In this document: positions 1 to 9,097 of the stretch, piece by piece | Numbering within the stretch: the first letter of the stretch is position 1 | Layout of the letters: the number at the start of each line of letters is the position of its first letter | Assembly (NCBI GenBank): GCA_027028545.1 | Contig: JALVIT010000052.1 | Location: 1-38,847 of the forward strand | From: Desulfurococcales archaeon | GTDB lineage: Archaea > Thermoproteota > Thermoprotei_A > Sulfolobales > Desulfurococcaceae | Direction of reading: 5' to 3' | DNA: 38,847 nt | Made by a program: the position numbers and the translations under genes | Notes under the pieces: model-generated | Told to the model about the DNA's origin: nothing | What the model saw: only the letters and a program-made list of their open reading frames with translations | Databases searched by the model: none

Positions 1-273
1 CGGTATATAGATCCTACTACTTTCTATAAGGTATCTTCTATATTTTAAGGGTATAATCGTGGATAATAGCCATAGTGAAAGCTTCCTCCCCCTCCTCAGC
101 AATGGCTCATAAATATATCTTAAACCATCCTCTTTAATCTGCCCCCTATACTTGGTCCCGGTTATAATTGTAACCCTATAACCCCTCTGAAGCATGCCCT
201 CAACTATATTATGTGTAACTATTTCAGCCCCTCCCCCCTCGGGATAGTATTTCTCTGTAATTATTGTGATCAT
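1..273 (-). CDS. Glycosyltransferase family 4-like protein, N-terminal part (truncated by window start)
   Basis: Own translation of minus strand from ATG at 273: MITIITEKYYPEGGGAEIVTHNIVEGMLQRGYRVTIITGTKYRG...; GGAE..v..L..RGh.VtvIT is typical of GT4 N-termini. ATGA overlap with the upstream gene ending at 270. Confidence 0.75.
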   Translation of the reverse strand, partial: MITIITEKYYPEGGGAEIVTHNIVEGMLQRGYRVTIITGTKYRGQIKEDGLRYIYEPLLRRGRKLSLWLLSTIIPLKYRRYLIESSRIYIP

Positions 274-917
274 TTACCTTCAACCTCTCTTATCGATTCT
301 AGTATTTCTAGGAGTGACTGTGTAGGTGATTTTTTCGTTGTATCTACTAGATATACCCTATCTCTAATCTCCCTAAGCGACTCGTATATTTTATCGTATA
401 TTATTAGCTGTTTATCTAGGAAATTCTCCGGTAGGTTCTCGAAGCGCCTCCTCCGGAGTATTGTCTTCTTATCAGCTCTTATATAGAATAATACTTTATA
501 TCTCTTCAGTGTGAGGGATAATAGGTATTTCATGGCCAGTCTACAGATCCCTATATTTCTGTAGTGTGTTAGAAACCATGCGATCACATCTGGGAAGCTC
601 CTCTCAGAGATGATTATTTCATAACCCCTCCCCCTCAGATAATACTTTATTATTATTGGGATGATCGATATGGATTCGATCAAGCACCAGAATAGCCTAT
701 TTGTGACCCTTAACCCCAGTTGGGGTATATCCCTACCCCTCATATTGGGGAATTTTGAGAGGATTAATGCTATTATTAATGCTAGTGTATGCACCCCTCT
801 AATCCAGTATATGTATACATTATAGCCCCTCCTACCCATATATTCTCTAAGCATTTTCGCGAGGGTTGTCTTACCCGAACCATCCGGTCCATAGAATGCT
901 ATCTCTAACCTATCCAT
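270..917 (-). CDS. Thymidylate kinase-like P-loop kinase
   Basis: Walker A GPDGSGKTTLAKML near N-terminus; TMK-like layout (ISERSFPD..., RADKKTILRRR lid-like region). Confidence 0.75.
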   Translation of the reverse strand: MDRLEIAFYGPDGSGKTTLAKMLREYMGRRGYNVYIYWIRGVHTLALIIALILSKFPNMRGRDIPQLGLRVTNRLFWCLIESISIIPIIIKYYLRGRGYEIIISERSFPDVIAWFLTHYRNIGICRLAMKYLLSLTLKRYKVLFYIRADKKTILRRRRFENLPENFLDKQLIIYDKIYESLREIRDRVYLVDTTKKSPTQSLLEILESIREVEGK

Positions 918-935
918 AGGCTATCCACCACTGGA

Positions 936-2162
936 TCATAGTAGTTCTCTATATATGGCATCTATACGGTTAACCATTCTCCTAACACTATATTTCTCCC
1001 TAGCGATCCTATAGGCATTCATACCGAGTCTCCGATAAAGCCCTTCATCCTCCAATAGTTTTTCGACTAGTTTAGCAGCACCATAGTAGTCGAAGGGTTT
1101 AGCCTTTAAACCATTAACACCATGCTTAACAACCTCATCCAAACCTCTCCATCTATGAGTTATCACGGGCTTACCCATAGACATAGCTTCTACAGCTGTC
1201 AACCCGAAGGCTTCCTGCTCGGATAATGTAATGAATATGTCTGAAACCATATAGGCTGTTCTGAGCTGATCTAGTGTGAGGGGCCCGGTGAACACTATAT
1301 TATCCTCAAGCCCTAGCTTATTTATCATGTAAGCGAGCCTTCCTTTAGCACCATAGTCCGGTCCCACGATAAGTAGTCCAAGCCTCTTATACCCCTTAAT
1401 GTTAACTAGGATATGCATTACGAGCATTAGTAGATCTATCCTCTTCCTCTCCTCAATTCTCCCAACAAATAATAATATTTTATCATACCTCTCCAGGTTA
1501 TACATCCTCTTAAAGCCAGTGATTATATCTTCGTAAACCTTCTCCGGATCGAAGAAGTCTGTATCTACGCCATTATACACTACAATAGCCCTACCATCGT
1601 TGAAGCCACAGATCCCATCTATTAATTTCTTATCGTTAAGGTTCTGCACAATTATCTTATCAGCACTACATAGTGTTTTTGAGAATAGGCGATTATACAT
1701 CCTCCATAACATTCTATAAATAGGGGATATACTTGACGCATATGTTATATCGTGAACAGTTAATACAATAGGCTTCCCTTTCCCCAAAAGTATTTTCTGT
1801 GATGAAACAACTATGTTTGATAGGTACTCGTGTAGATTATATATGTCGGCATCTAATCTGTTTAGTAGATCCTTTAAACCGGATACAACTATGATCCCAG
1901 GCATTGTGAGATATGTATCTAATCTATAAACTTTAATACCATCTATAATTTCTTGATCTGGGGGTAGGGGTTTCCTACTCCTAGCTATGAATGGCGGTTT
2001 AAAATCTATACGTATGGGATGATTGAAATCTAGAGACTTGGATGTTACAACTCCTATATTATATCCTCTACTTAGTAGGTGTTTACTCATATTATATACA
2101 TAGTACTCACAACCACCAATTGCCGGTAGGAATCTAGGCGTTATATGTATTAGCTTTATCAT
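936..2162 (-). CDS. Glycosyltransferase family 4
   Basis: N-term HITPRFLPAIGGCEYYVYNMSKHLLSRGYNIGVVTS; C-term FVGRIEERKRIDLL, EQEAFGLTAVEAMSMGKPVI (GT4 EX7E-type motif). Confidence 0.92.
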   Translation of the reverse strand: MIKLIHITPRFLPAIGGCEYYVYNMSKHLLSRGYNIGVVTSKSLDFNHPIRIDFKPPFIARSRKPLPPDQEIIDGIKVYRLDTYLTMPGIIVVSGLKDLLNRLDADIYNLHEYLSNIVVSSQKILLGKGKPIVLTVHDITYASSISPIYRMLWRMYNRLFSKTLCSADKIIVQNLNDKKLIDGICGFNDGRAIVVYNGVDTDFFDPEKVYEDIITGFKRMYNLERYDKILLFVGRIEERKRIDLLMLVMHILVNIKGYKRLGLLIVGPDYGAKGRLAYMINKLGLEDNIVFTGPLTLDQLRTAYMVSDIFITLSEQEAFGLTAVEAMSMGKPVITHRWRGLDEVVKHGVNGLKAKPFDYYGAAKLVEKLLEDEGLYRRLGMNAYRIAREKYSVRRMVNRIDAIYRELL

Positions 2163-2175
2163 AGTATGCTAACAC

Positions 2176-3213
2176 CTAATACGTCTCTCTAATCCTCCTC
2201 TCGATAAGGTTCTTGATGACATGTGCTAGGTTCTCGGAATTCATCATCGATCTCAACTGATCGAGTAATGTATTTCTAAACATGGTATCTCTAAGTGATC
2301 TAGCTACTAAGATAAGAAATAATTCTGGAATCTTAACCTTATAATATCCCTTATCGAAGAATTCAACGGCATATGTTGATCTATATCCATGCTCATTGGT
2401 AAGGGTTTCCAGTATATGGCTTGTTATGGATAGGCATAGAGATAGCTCTCTAGCTATGTTCAGATGATCAGCGATCTCGTTTAAACCCTTCACACCCTCT
2501 AACCGGATCAGAGAAGTTATTGTTAGGAAGTGGTATAATAGATATATCTGCTCAGGTATTATTGAGTGAATACACTGAACAACCAACTCATACATGGGAT
2601 CCAGTGTTTTAATATCATAACCATTTATCCTCACGATACGTGTCTTCCCCTCTATACATCTCTTATCTAGATAGATCAGATTATTTGCAGCTATCTCTAC
2701 ATATAGGTCTATATCATATGGATCCTTAAACCTCGGATCTAGATGGGGACCCCCTCTAGAATCATGTAATGTTACAGCGTATGGTATTTTGTCAAATACC
2801 ATATAGTTGTAGTTCTCTATAAGCCTTTTAACTACATGGTTGAATTCTTCACCAGTTATGGGGTCTAATATGATCACATCTATATCGTTAGGCACTATTG
2901 GGAAAGGTGTGAAGGATTTAAATGTTGATGCATTATAGCCTAGATCCTCTAGTATACCTATTATTTTATTTGCTGTTATTATCATTTCAAATCTCTGATT
3001 CTCCCTCTCAACTAGTCTCTTCCTATACCTATCGTCTAAACCATGTATTTTATCTAGGGTTTTTAGGAACAATAGATCAACCTTATTGCGAACAGCTAAT
3101 TCATACAGTTGATCAATCCTATTCTCAATTCTATCGACACTTATACCGTCTCCTATGAATAAGCTGTTGAAGAGGAGCTTTGTTAAAGTATACATGGGTG
3201 TTTTAATATTCAA
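2176..3213 (-). CDS. Nucleotidyltransferase-fold-like protein in glycan locus
   Basis: FKSFTPFPIVPNDIDVIILDP resembles nucleotidyltransferase K...(D)DIDvii; followed by DPYDIDLYVEI and a helical C-terminal region. Resembles uncharacterised nucleotidyltransferase families. Confidence 0.5.
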   Translation of the reverse strand: MNIKTPMYTLTKLLFNSLFIGDGISVDRIENRIDQLYELAVRNKVDLLFLKTLDKIHGLDDRYRKRLVERENQRFEMIITANKIIGILEDLGYNASTFKSFTPFPIVPNDIDVIILDPITGEEFNHVVKRLIENYNYMVFDKIPYAVTLHDSRGGPHLDPRFKDPYDIDLYVEIAANNLIYLDKRCIEGKTRIVRINGYDIKTLDPMYELVVQCIHSIIPEQIYLLYHFLTITSLIRLEGVKGLNEIADHLNIARELSLCLSITSHILETLTNEHGYRSTYAVEFFDKGYYKVKIPELFLILVARSLRDTMFRNTLLDQLRSMMNSENLAHVIKNLIERRIRETY

Positions 3214-3218
3214 CCATC

Positions 3219-4415
3219 TTACCCCTTCAAGATCTCTAGTAATCTATGTGCTATTTTATCCATAGAATATTTTAATGAAGCATAGATCATTCTCTTCTTA
3301 ATCTCTGCATATACCCCTCTATCCGATACTAGTCTGTATATTTTTTCGACGTATTCATCAGTATTATTATCTCGTATTAGGAGTATGCCATATCCCTGCT
3401 TATATAATTCATAGAATTCGTAGAAGAAGGGTAGGATCACCGGTTTTGCGGCTGGAGCTATGAAGTGAACTATACCACTGGTTCCCGTTGATGCATGATA
3501 TGGTAGTATTATTACGTCGATATTTTTACATATGAATTCTTGTAGTTTGTCTAGCTTCATGTATCCAAACCATTCCACATTTCCCCTCCCCTCCTTAATG
3601 ATCTTTAATAGCTTCTCCCTCGATTCCTTCCTATAATATGGATGTATTGTCCCTATAATATATAGTTTGCATCTAATACCTCTCTCCACGAGTTTATCCA
3701 TAATATTGATCAGTAGTTCCAGGTTCTTCCTAGGTGATATTAATCCTATGAATGCTAGGTTTAAACAATTCTCCTTTCTATCCTCTCCGCATAGTTTATA
3801 TATTGGTACACCATGTGGTATGAATGCTAACTTTCCATTTAAATTTGTATAGCTGCCCAACATTATATCTCGATATTTCTCAACCGGTAAAAGGATCTTC
3901 TCACTCATGTAGACTACGATACTTGTGAAGATCCTAAATCCAAGATAATATAGTTTATTCAATCCATGCATACTATATAAGCTCTCTCTAGCCTCCGGTA
4001 GGGTATGAAGTATTGTCACGACTTTATATCTTAGAAGCAAAGCAAATATATAGAGTAGTAACACCGTTAGTAGATTGGCTATTCCTGAATTCCCGAATAT
4101 TCCATGGTATATGCTTATTATTAAAACGTTAGACCTCTTTCTCAACTTTAAGATATTATATAAGAGACTATGGGTGAGGGAGGGTTTCCATGTATATAGA
4201 ACCTCTATGTTACTGGGGAGTCTCTCTAATTCCTCCTTCTCCATGTATTTAGTTGTGTAGAAATCGGGTTCATTAGCTAAAACATATATTTTAACACCTG
4301 GTATGAGTCTCGATAAATTCTTTAATAATTCGTAATTATACTCCGATAAACGGGCTATCGATGGCGGGAAACCACCGATAAATACTACACCATACAATAT
4401 ATACACCGCTATCAT
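3219..4415 (-). CDS. Glycosyltransferase (GT4-like)
   Basis: GGFPPSIARLSEYNYELLKNL N-term; LAFIGLISPRKNLELLINIMDKL; HASTGTSGIVHFIAPAAKPVI C-term. Confidence 0.85.
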   Translation of the reverse strand: MIAVYILYGVVFIGGFPPSIARLSEYNYELLKNLSRLIPGVKIYVLANEPDFYTTKYMEKEELERLPSNIEVLYTWKPSLTHSLLYNILKLRKRSNVLIISIYHGIFGNSGIANLLTVLLLYIFALLLRYKVVTILHTLPEARESLYSMHGLNKLYYLGFRIFTSIVVYMSEKILLPVEKYRDIMLGSYTNLNGKLAFIPHGVPIYKLCGEDRKENCLNLAFIGLISPRKNLELLINIMDKLVERGIRCKLYIIGTIHPYYRKESREKLLKIIKEGRGNVEWFGYMKLDKLQEFICKNIDVIILPYHASTGTSGIVHFIAPAAKPVILPFFYEFYELYKQGYGILLIRDNNTDEYVEKIYRLVSDRGVYAEIKKRMIYASLKYSMDKIAHRLLEILKG

Positions 4416-4484
4416 CGAATTATCTATATTAATGCTGTATTTTTATTATACTAGGTTAAATGTTTTATAAACTAATATTAGTCT

Positions 4485-5933
4485 GTGGGTTTAGGGTATG
4501 GAGATTTGACAAATAGAAATGTCAGTTTAGTCCCCGTTATTAGGGGTGGCATTTGGCTATATGGATCTATGATAGTTAACAATCTTGGAGGATTCATATA
4601 CTGGCTATTGATCTCTAAGATAGCTGGATCCTACATTCTAGGATTAACATCTGCAACGGTTGGATTAGCCTCACTAATCAATGGCATCCTAAGCCTCGGC
4701 ATAGGTTTAGGGTTACGCCATTTTATAGGCTTATGTATGAGGGACAATGATCTTGAGTGTGTTAGAGAGAAGTATTGGAGCCTTGTTCACTTCTCGATAA
4801 TAATATATCTATCATCAGGTCTAACCCTTCTAGTCCTCGGTCTACTGGGTATTAGATTTGCGAATTACACCTCTGTAATGCTTCTGGCTTCAAGCCTTAT
4901 AGTGTTTCTAGGATTTCTACCAGTATCTAGTGCATTAGCTGTATCCTTTCTTAGGACGGATATATTGTTTAAATCTGCTGTTATAGGTAATGTATTGAAG
5001 GTTTCCATAGGTGTACTACTAGTCTATCTAGGGATAGGCTATTGGGGGGCTATAACCGGTTATATGTTACTACAACTTGTCCAGGTGGTATATACCCTGT
5101 ACTATTCGTATAGTAGGATAAGCTATTCACCAATACTTAGGAATAAAGTTGTAGTTGAGGTGTTGAAGGGTAGTATTGTTAGCTGGGCTCCATCAATAGT
5201 TCTACTTGTTGGACAATGGCTTGGTGTAATATTTGTGTTCGGTATTAGCGGCGCTGTTAAGACCGGATACTATTATATAGCATTCACACTAGCCAACTTC
5301 ATACTGGGTATAGGTGCTAGTGTGATCAACCTATTACTACCAGTGTTGAGTAGTATGGGTGAGGAGAAGACCTATACTGTTAATAGGGTTATTAGATTCA
5401 CATTGACAATCCTAACACCTATCTCACTATATTTAGCAGTCTATCCATTCCTCCTTCTAGGACTACTGGGTAGGGAGTATTTGAATGCTTCAACCGAGCT
5501 ATCCATACTACTACTCAATAGTATACCGGTCATGATCATATCGGGTGTGAATAGTTTTGTATATTCTCTAAGAGATTATATACATGTATTATACCTTGGT
5601 TTAGCCCAGAGCGTTCCACGCATAATATTATACGCTATAGCCGTACCATTATATGGATCGCTGGGTGCAGCATTATCATATACTATTGGCTCATATATAG
5701 GATTGATCTACGTATTTTATATAGTCTATGGTTTTAAGTATGATATTAAACTATATATGTTCATAAAGATCTCCTTCATCCCAGTGGCTTTGGCTGTTTT
5801 AATGCTTATCCTAAATATTCCATGGTATTACGGCTTACTACTACTGGCTTCAACATACTACATCTATTATAAGCTGGCTTTAATCGATAGAAGCGATCTT
5901 AGGGATCTATTAAACGCTGTTAAGTTTTGGTAA
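4485..5933 (+). CDS. Polysaccharide biosynthesis flippase (Wzx/MATE-like)
   Basis: ~12-14 predicted TM segments, GGIWLYGSMIVNNLGGFIYWLLISKIAGSYILGLTSATVGLASL N-term typical of Wzx-like flippases. Confidence 0.85.
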   Translation: MGLGYGDLTNRNVSLVPVIRGGIWLYGSMIVNNLGGFIYWLLISKIAGSYILGLTSATVGLASLINGILSLGIGLGLRHFIGLCMRDNDLECVREKYWSLVHFSIIIYLSSGLTLLVLGLLGIRFANYTSVMLLASSLIVFLGFLPVSSALAVSFLRTDILFKSAVIGNVLKVSIGVLLVYLGIGYWGAITGYMLLQLVQVVYTLYYSYSRISYSPILRNKVVVEVLKGSIVSWAPSIVLLVGQWLGVIFVFGISGAVKTGYYYIAFTLANFILGIGASVINLLLPVLSSMGEEKTYTVNRVIRFTLTILTPISLYLAVYPFLLLGLLGREYLNASTELSILLLNSIPVMIISGVNSFVYSLRDYIHVLYLGLAQSVPRIILYAIAVPLYGSLGAALSYTIGSYIGLIYVFYIVYGFKYDIKLYMFIKISFIPVALAVLMLILNIPWYYGLLLLASTYYIYYKLALIDRSDLRDLLNAVKFW

Positions 5934-6459
5934 TGGAACCATATTTCCTATAAGCTGCTAACAGCCCTACAACTATGATATATATCGAGAAAACTGTTAG
6001 CATCTGATACAATCCTATACCCACACCTGTAAAGTTTAGTATTAATCCTAGTATAACTGTCAGTGTTATTGAAAGCCCTATACTCAGCATTAACTCCTCG
6101 GCAGAGCTAAATCTTTCCTCACCAGCATATAGCAGTTCTATTGTTACATAGCCCGGTAGGAATAGGATCATTACTGGTGCTATGATAAATCTTAAAACTC
6201 TGAAAACGGTGTTGAAGGGGGTTAAGATTATGGAGAGAATTGTTAAGACAACTATAGATATTATGGTTAGATACTCGAGCGAGTATGGTGGTTTAACTAG
6301 GTATTCTATAAATGTCTTGGGAGGTGTTGGATCGATGAGCTTAATTTTCTCCTTAACTACTACATCCATATACAAACTATATAATACATCGTATCTACTA
6401 AGACCCCCCTCTCTACGCTCCCTATAGAGATCTAGCAGTTTCCTAGCCATATTATTCAA
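5920..6459 (-). CDS. DUF1616-like membrane protein, N-terminal (TM) half
   Basis: RFIIAPVMILFLPGYVTIELLYAGEERFSSAEELMLSIGLSITLTVILGLILNFTGVGIG matches the DUF1616 core pattern; overlaps 14 bp convergently with the flippase. Confidence 0.65.
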   Translation of the reverse strand: MNNMARKLLDLYRERREGGLSRYDVLYSLYMDVVVKEKIKLIDPTPPKTFIEYLVKPPYSLEYLTIISIVVLTILSIILTPFNTVFRVLRFIIAPVMILFLPGYVTIELLYAGEERFSSAEELMLSIGLSITLTVILGLILNFTGVGIGLYQMLTVFSIYIIVVGLLAAYRKYGSITKT

Positions 6460-6959
6460 CCCAGTGGATTACTTATGATTTTAACATATAAATCCACCAT
6501 ACGTCCAGTATATCTCCATTCACCAGTATCTGGATCTAGATACCATAATGTGAATATGAGGTATATATGGTCTATATTGCTCCTATTAACTCTAATATAT
6601 GTATTATATTTGATCGTTTTATTTTCACCCTTATCTACGAATAAGTATAAATAGTCAATCAATATGCCGGTAGAGGGATTAGATCTGTTTGGAGGAGTTT
6701 CCGGATAAGCTATCCTATAGTCTATTCTGAAGAGTGCTAGATACCCTAAATGGTTATCAATGAAGAGGCATAGTTTTATATTCGAGTTATTGAACACTAT
6801 CCTCGGATAATCCCCTATCCTACAATTCTCATTTAGTAGAGCTATTGCGGTATATGGTTTAGACCTATATGGATTAACGTATAGTATTGCACCACCTACA
6901 CTACCAAGCACTATTAGTCCGAGTATTATTGTAAATGCTTCTCTATCTAGGATATTCAT
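6456..6959 (-). CDS. DUF1616-like extracellular domain protein with N-terminal TM
   Basis: KPYTAIALLNENCRIGDYPRIVFNNSNIKLCLFIDNHLGYLALFRIDYRI resembles the C-terminal extracellular region of DUF1616; ATGA overlaps on both sides. Confidence 0.55.
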   Translation of the reverse strand: MNILDREAFTIILGLIVLGSVGGAILYVNPYRSKPYTAIALLNENCRIGDYPRIVFNNSNIKLCLFIDNHLGYLALFRIDYRIAYPETPPNRSNPSTGILIDYLYLFVDKGENKTIKYNTYIRVNRSNIDHIYLIFTLWYLDPDTGEWRYTGRMVDLYVKIISNPLG

Positions 6960-7411
6960 TCTTCAACAACCCAGTTCTTCCTAGTTCTAAACCATACTTC
7001 GAGATATATCCTAGGGAAGACTATGTAGAATATTATCGGTGTTGATAATATTAACAGTAATATAATTATCTTCGACGCGATCATCAATTTATAGCTAGCG
7101 TCTAGCTCATGATAGTATTTTAATGCATCACTATATAACTTCTCCAGCTCATGTATTGCCCGATCACTCTCCCCCCTGGCTATAAGGGTATATGTTTCAT
7201 TAAGCTTCTCCAAATATTTACTAGTATCCCCACCCTCCTCCGCGATAGCTTTTACTAGTCTATATGTTTTCAGCCATAGATCCATAGCGTCTCTATACTC
7301 TACACTACGTTCATAATTTATGTATAGGGAATGTATAGAGGATGATAGTAATGATGTGGTTAGTAATAATATAGTTATTGCCAGTATTACATGGTGTTTC
7401 TTGATCGTCAT
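6956..7411 (-). CDS. Small membrane protein: TM - charged helical segment - TM
   Basis: N-term TM (ILAITILLLTTSLLSSSI), helical charged middle, second TM (IIILLLILSTPIIFYIVF); co-directional in operon. Confidence 0.55.
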   Translation of the reverse strand: MTIKKHHVILAITILLLTTSLLSSSIHSLYINYERSVEYRDAMDLWLKTYRLVKAIAEEGGDTSKYLEKLNETYTLIARGESDRAIHELEKLYSDALKYYHELDASYKLMIASKIIILLLILSTPIIFYIVFPRIYLEVWFRTRKNWVVEE

Positions 7412-7420
7412 CTGATCAGC

Positions 7421-9097
7421 CTATACTCTGGTTATTCTCCAGTATAATATCCTCTCTAAAACATATTCTTTAAAGGTTATTATTATGAATAGGATTAGAC
7501 TCGTAACAACTAATATGTTCTCCACTAATACAACTATTTCGAAGAGATGATAGGTCTCACCAGTATATTCTGTGGGGGCTTCATTAGAGTTCTTTACAGG
7601 TGCTGTAAGCATTTCAGCGAGTATTGTGGCTTCTCTATTCCTAACCCTTTCAGATGCCGGTGCAAACAGTGATATTCTAACATATGTTGTTGTAGTCTTA
7701 TTCCCTATCGATAATGGTAATCTATAGATTGTGTATGCCAGGAGCATTATCCGGTTATTCCTCTCTATTAATAGATAGTTTATAGTTATGTTTTCAGACA
7801 CACTCCATGATCTTAAAATATTATAGTTTTGAAAGGTTAGGCATACATGCCATCCGTGGAAGCGTGTTGGTGTCTCTGCGACCTCGACATATCCCATATA
7901 GTATTTATTCTTATAGTATATTATGATCTCCTGCACAATGCTGGCACCGAGTAGTGGTGTTAGAGATGGTACGGGTATGCTCTTCTTAACTGTAACAGAT
8001 GTCTGGTTGAATACTATTGTTGCTGGATTTTGTAGGAATATTTTGAGTGAGGGTATATATGGTGTATATCTGACGAGAACCTCGCCGACGAGTACTCCAC
8101 CCATATATATGTATAATTGCGATACAGCTATTAGCATGATCAGTGTGAAGGCTATGAGGTTTTTAGATGAATACGACATCTTGTATCTAACTGGTTTCTC
8201 CCTAACCCTTATTGGGAAGAATTTCTTTAGTAGATAAAATGCTGTGATTACCGCAGCTGCAACATATATTACTGAGGGTGATTGATGGAAGAACTCCATA
8301 GCTAGATCATATCCGTAATTCTTGGTTATAATGACGATCAGTAGTAGTCTAATTATATTACCTATTAATGCTATGGATGCTGATGCTAAGATTATCACAA
8401 GGCTCTTAACGATCTTACTCCTAAGATCGCTTATCGTCGTGACAACTATATACGATATTATTGGAAAGATCGATAATACACTGGTTAAGCTTACAAATCC
8501 ACTACATGCATAGCTTATCTCAAATCTCCTATACTTCCCAATAGCATCTATCATTCCCAGATATACGCGATTATGGCTCTCAATATAATCCACCCCCGGT
8601 ACCAATGCCATTATCCTCCCCATTAGGTAGGAGAGGGATGCTGATACATAGCTTATGAGTGAGATCGGGATCGGTATTATTAGAAGTAAGAGGACTGTTA
8701 GGAATGCGTAATACTTTATGTGCACCGGCTTGTATAATAATATTATGAACGATAATAATAGGAATATATATGATATACCACCATACTGAACCATATACTC
8801 GTTTCTAACATAGGATACAGCGTAGAATAGTAGTGAACCTAGGAATAGGGTTATGAATACTAATAATCTATCGAGGGTTGGTGGTTTGAGCTCGAAATAC
8901 CTATATATTATATATACCGTGACCAATATGGCTGAAGGCATTAAGACATATAGATAGGTATATTCGTCAACCACTAGGGTGCTTAGATAGGCTTTAACAT
9001 AGTTTGCATACATAGCTCCGGTTATATATGAAAGTAGAACTATAATAAATAACAATACAAATACGTGTTGATAATCTATATCATTATTCCCATTCAT
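7421..9097 (-). CDS. Exosortase/archaeosortase-family transpeptidase with EpsI-like C-terminal extracytoplasmic domain
   Basis: Multi-TM N-terminal half with YACSGFVSL (Cys198), GNIIRLLLIV (Arg250), FFHQSPSVIYV (His271), the family's Cys/Arg/His layout; C-terminal domain with RFHGWHVCL. Confidence 0.85.
   Translation of the reverse strand: MNGNNDIDYQHVFVLLFIIVLLSYITGAMYANYVKAYLSTLVVDEYTYLYVLMPSAILVTVYIIYRYFELKPPTLDRLLVFITLFLGSLLFYAVSYVRNEYMVQYGGISYIFLLLSFIILLYKPVHIKYYAFLTVLLLLIIPIPISLISYVSASLSYLMGRIMALVPGVDYIESHNRVYLGMIDAIGKYRRFEISYACSGFVSLTSVLSIFPIISYIVVTTISDLRSKIVKSLVIILASASIALIGNIIRLLLIVIITKNYGYDLAMEFFHQSPSVIYVAAAVITAFYLLKKFFPIRVREKPVRYKMSYSSKNLIAFTLIMLIAVSQLYIYMGGVLVGEVLVRYTPYIPSLKIFLQNPATIVFNQTSVTVKKSIPVPSLTPLLGASIVQEIIIYYKNKYYMGYVEVAETPTRFHGWHVCLTFQNYNILRSWSVSENITINYLLIERNNRIMLLAYTIYRLPLSIGNKTTTTYVRISLFAPASERVRNREATILAEMLTAPVKNSNEAPTEYTGETYHLFEIVVLVENILVVTSLILFIIITFKEYVLERILYWRITRV

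Noticed and set aside
7923-8237. Plus-strand 104-aa ORF inside the archaeosortase gene
   Set aside because: Antisense shadow ORF without own evidence.
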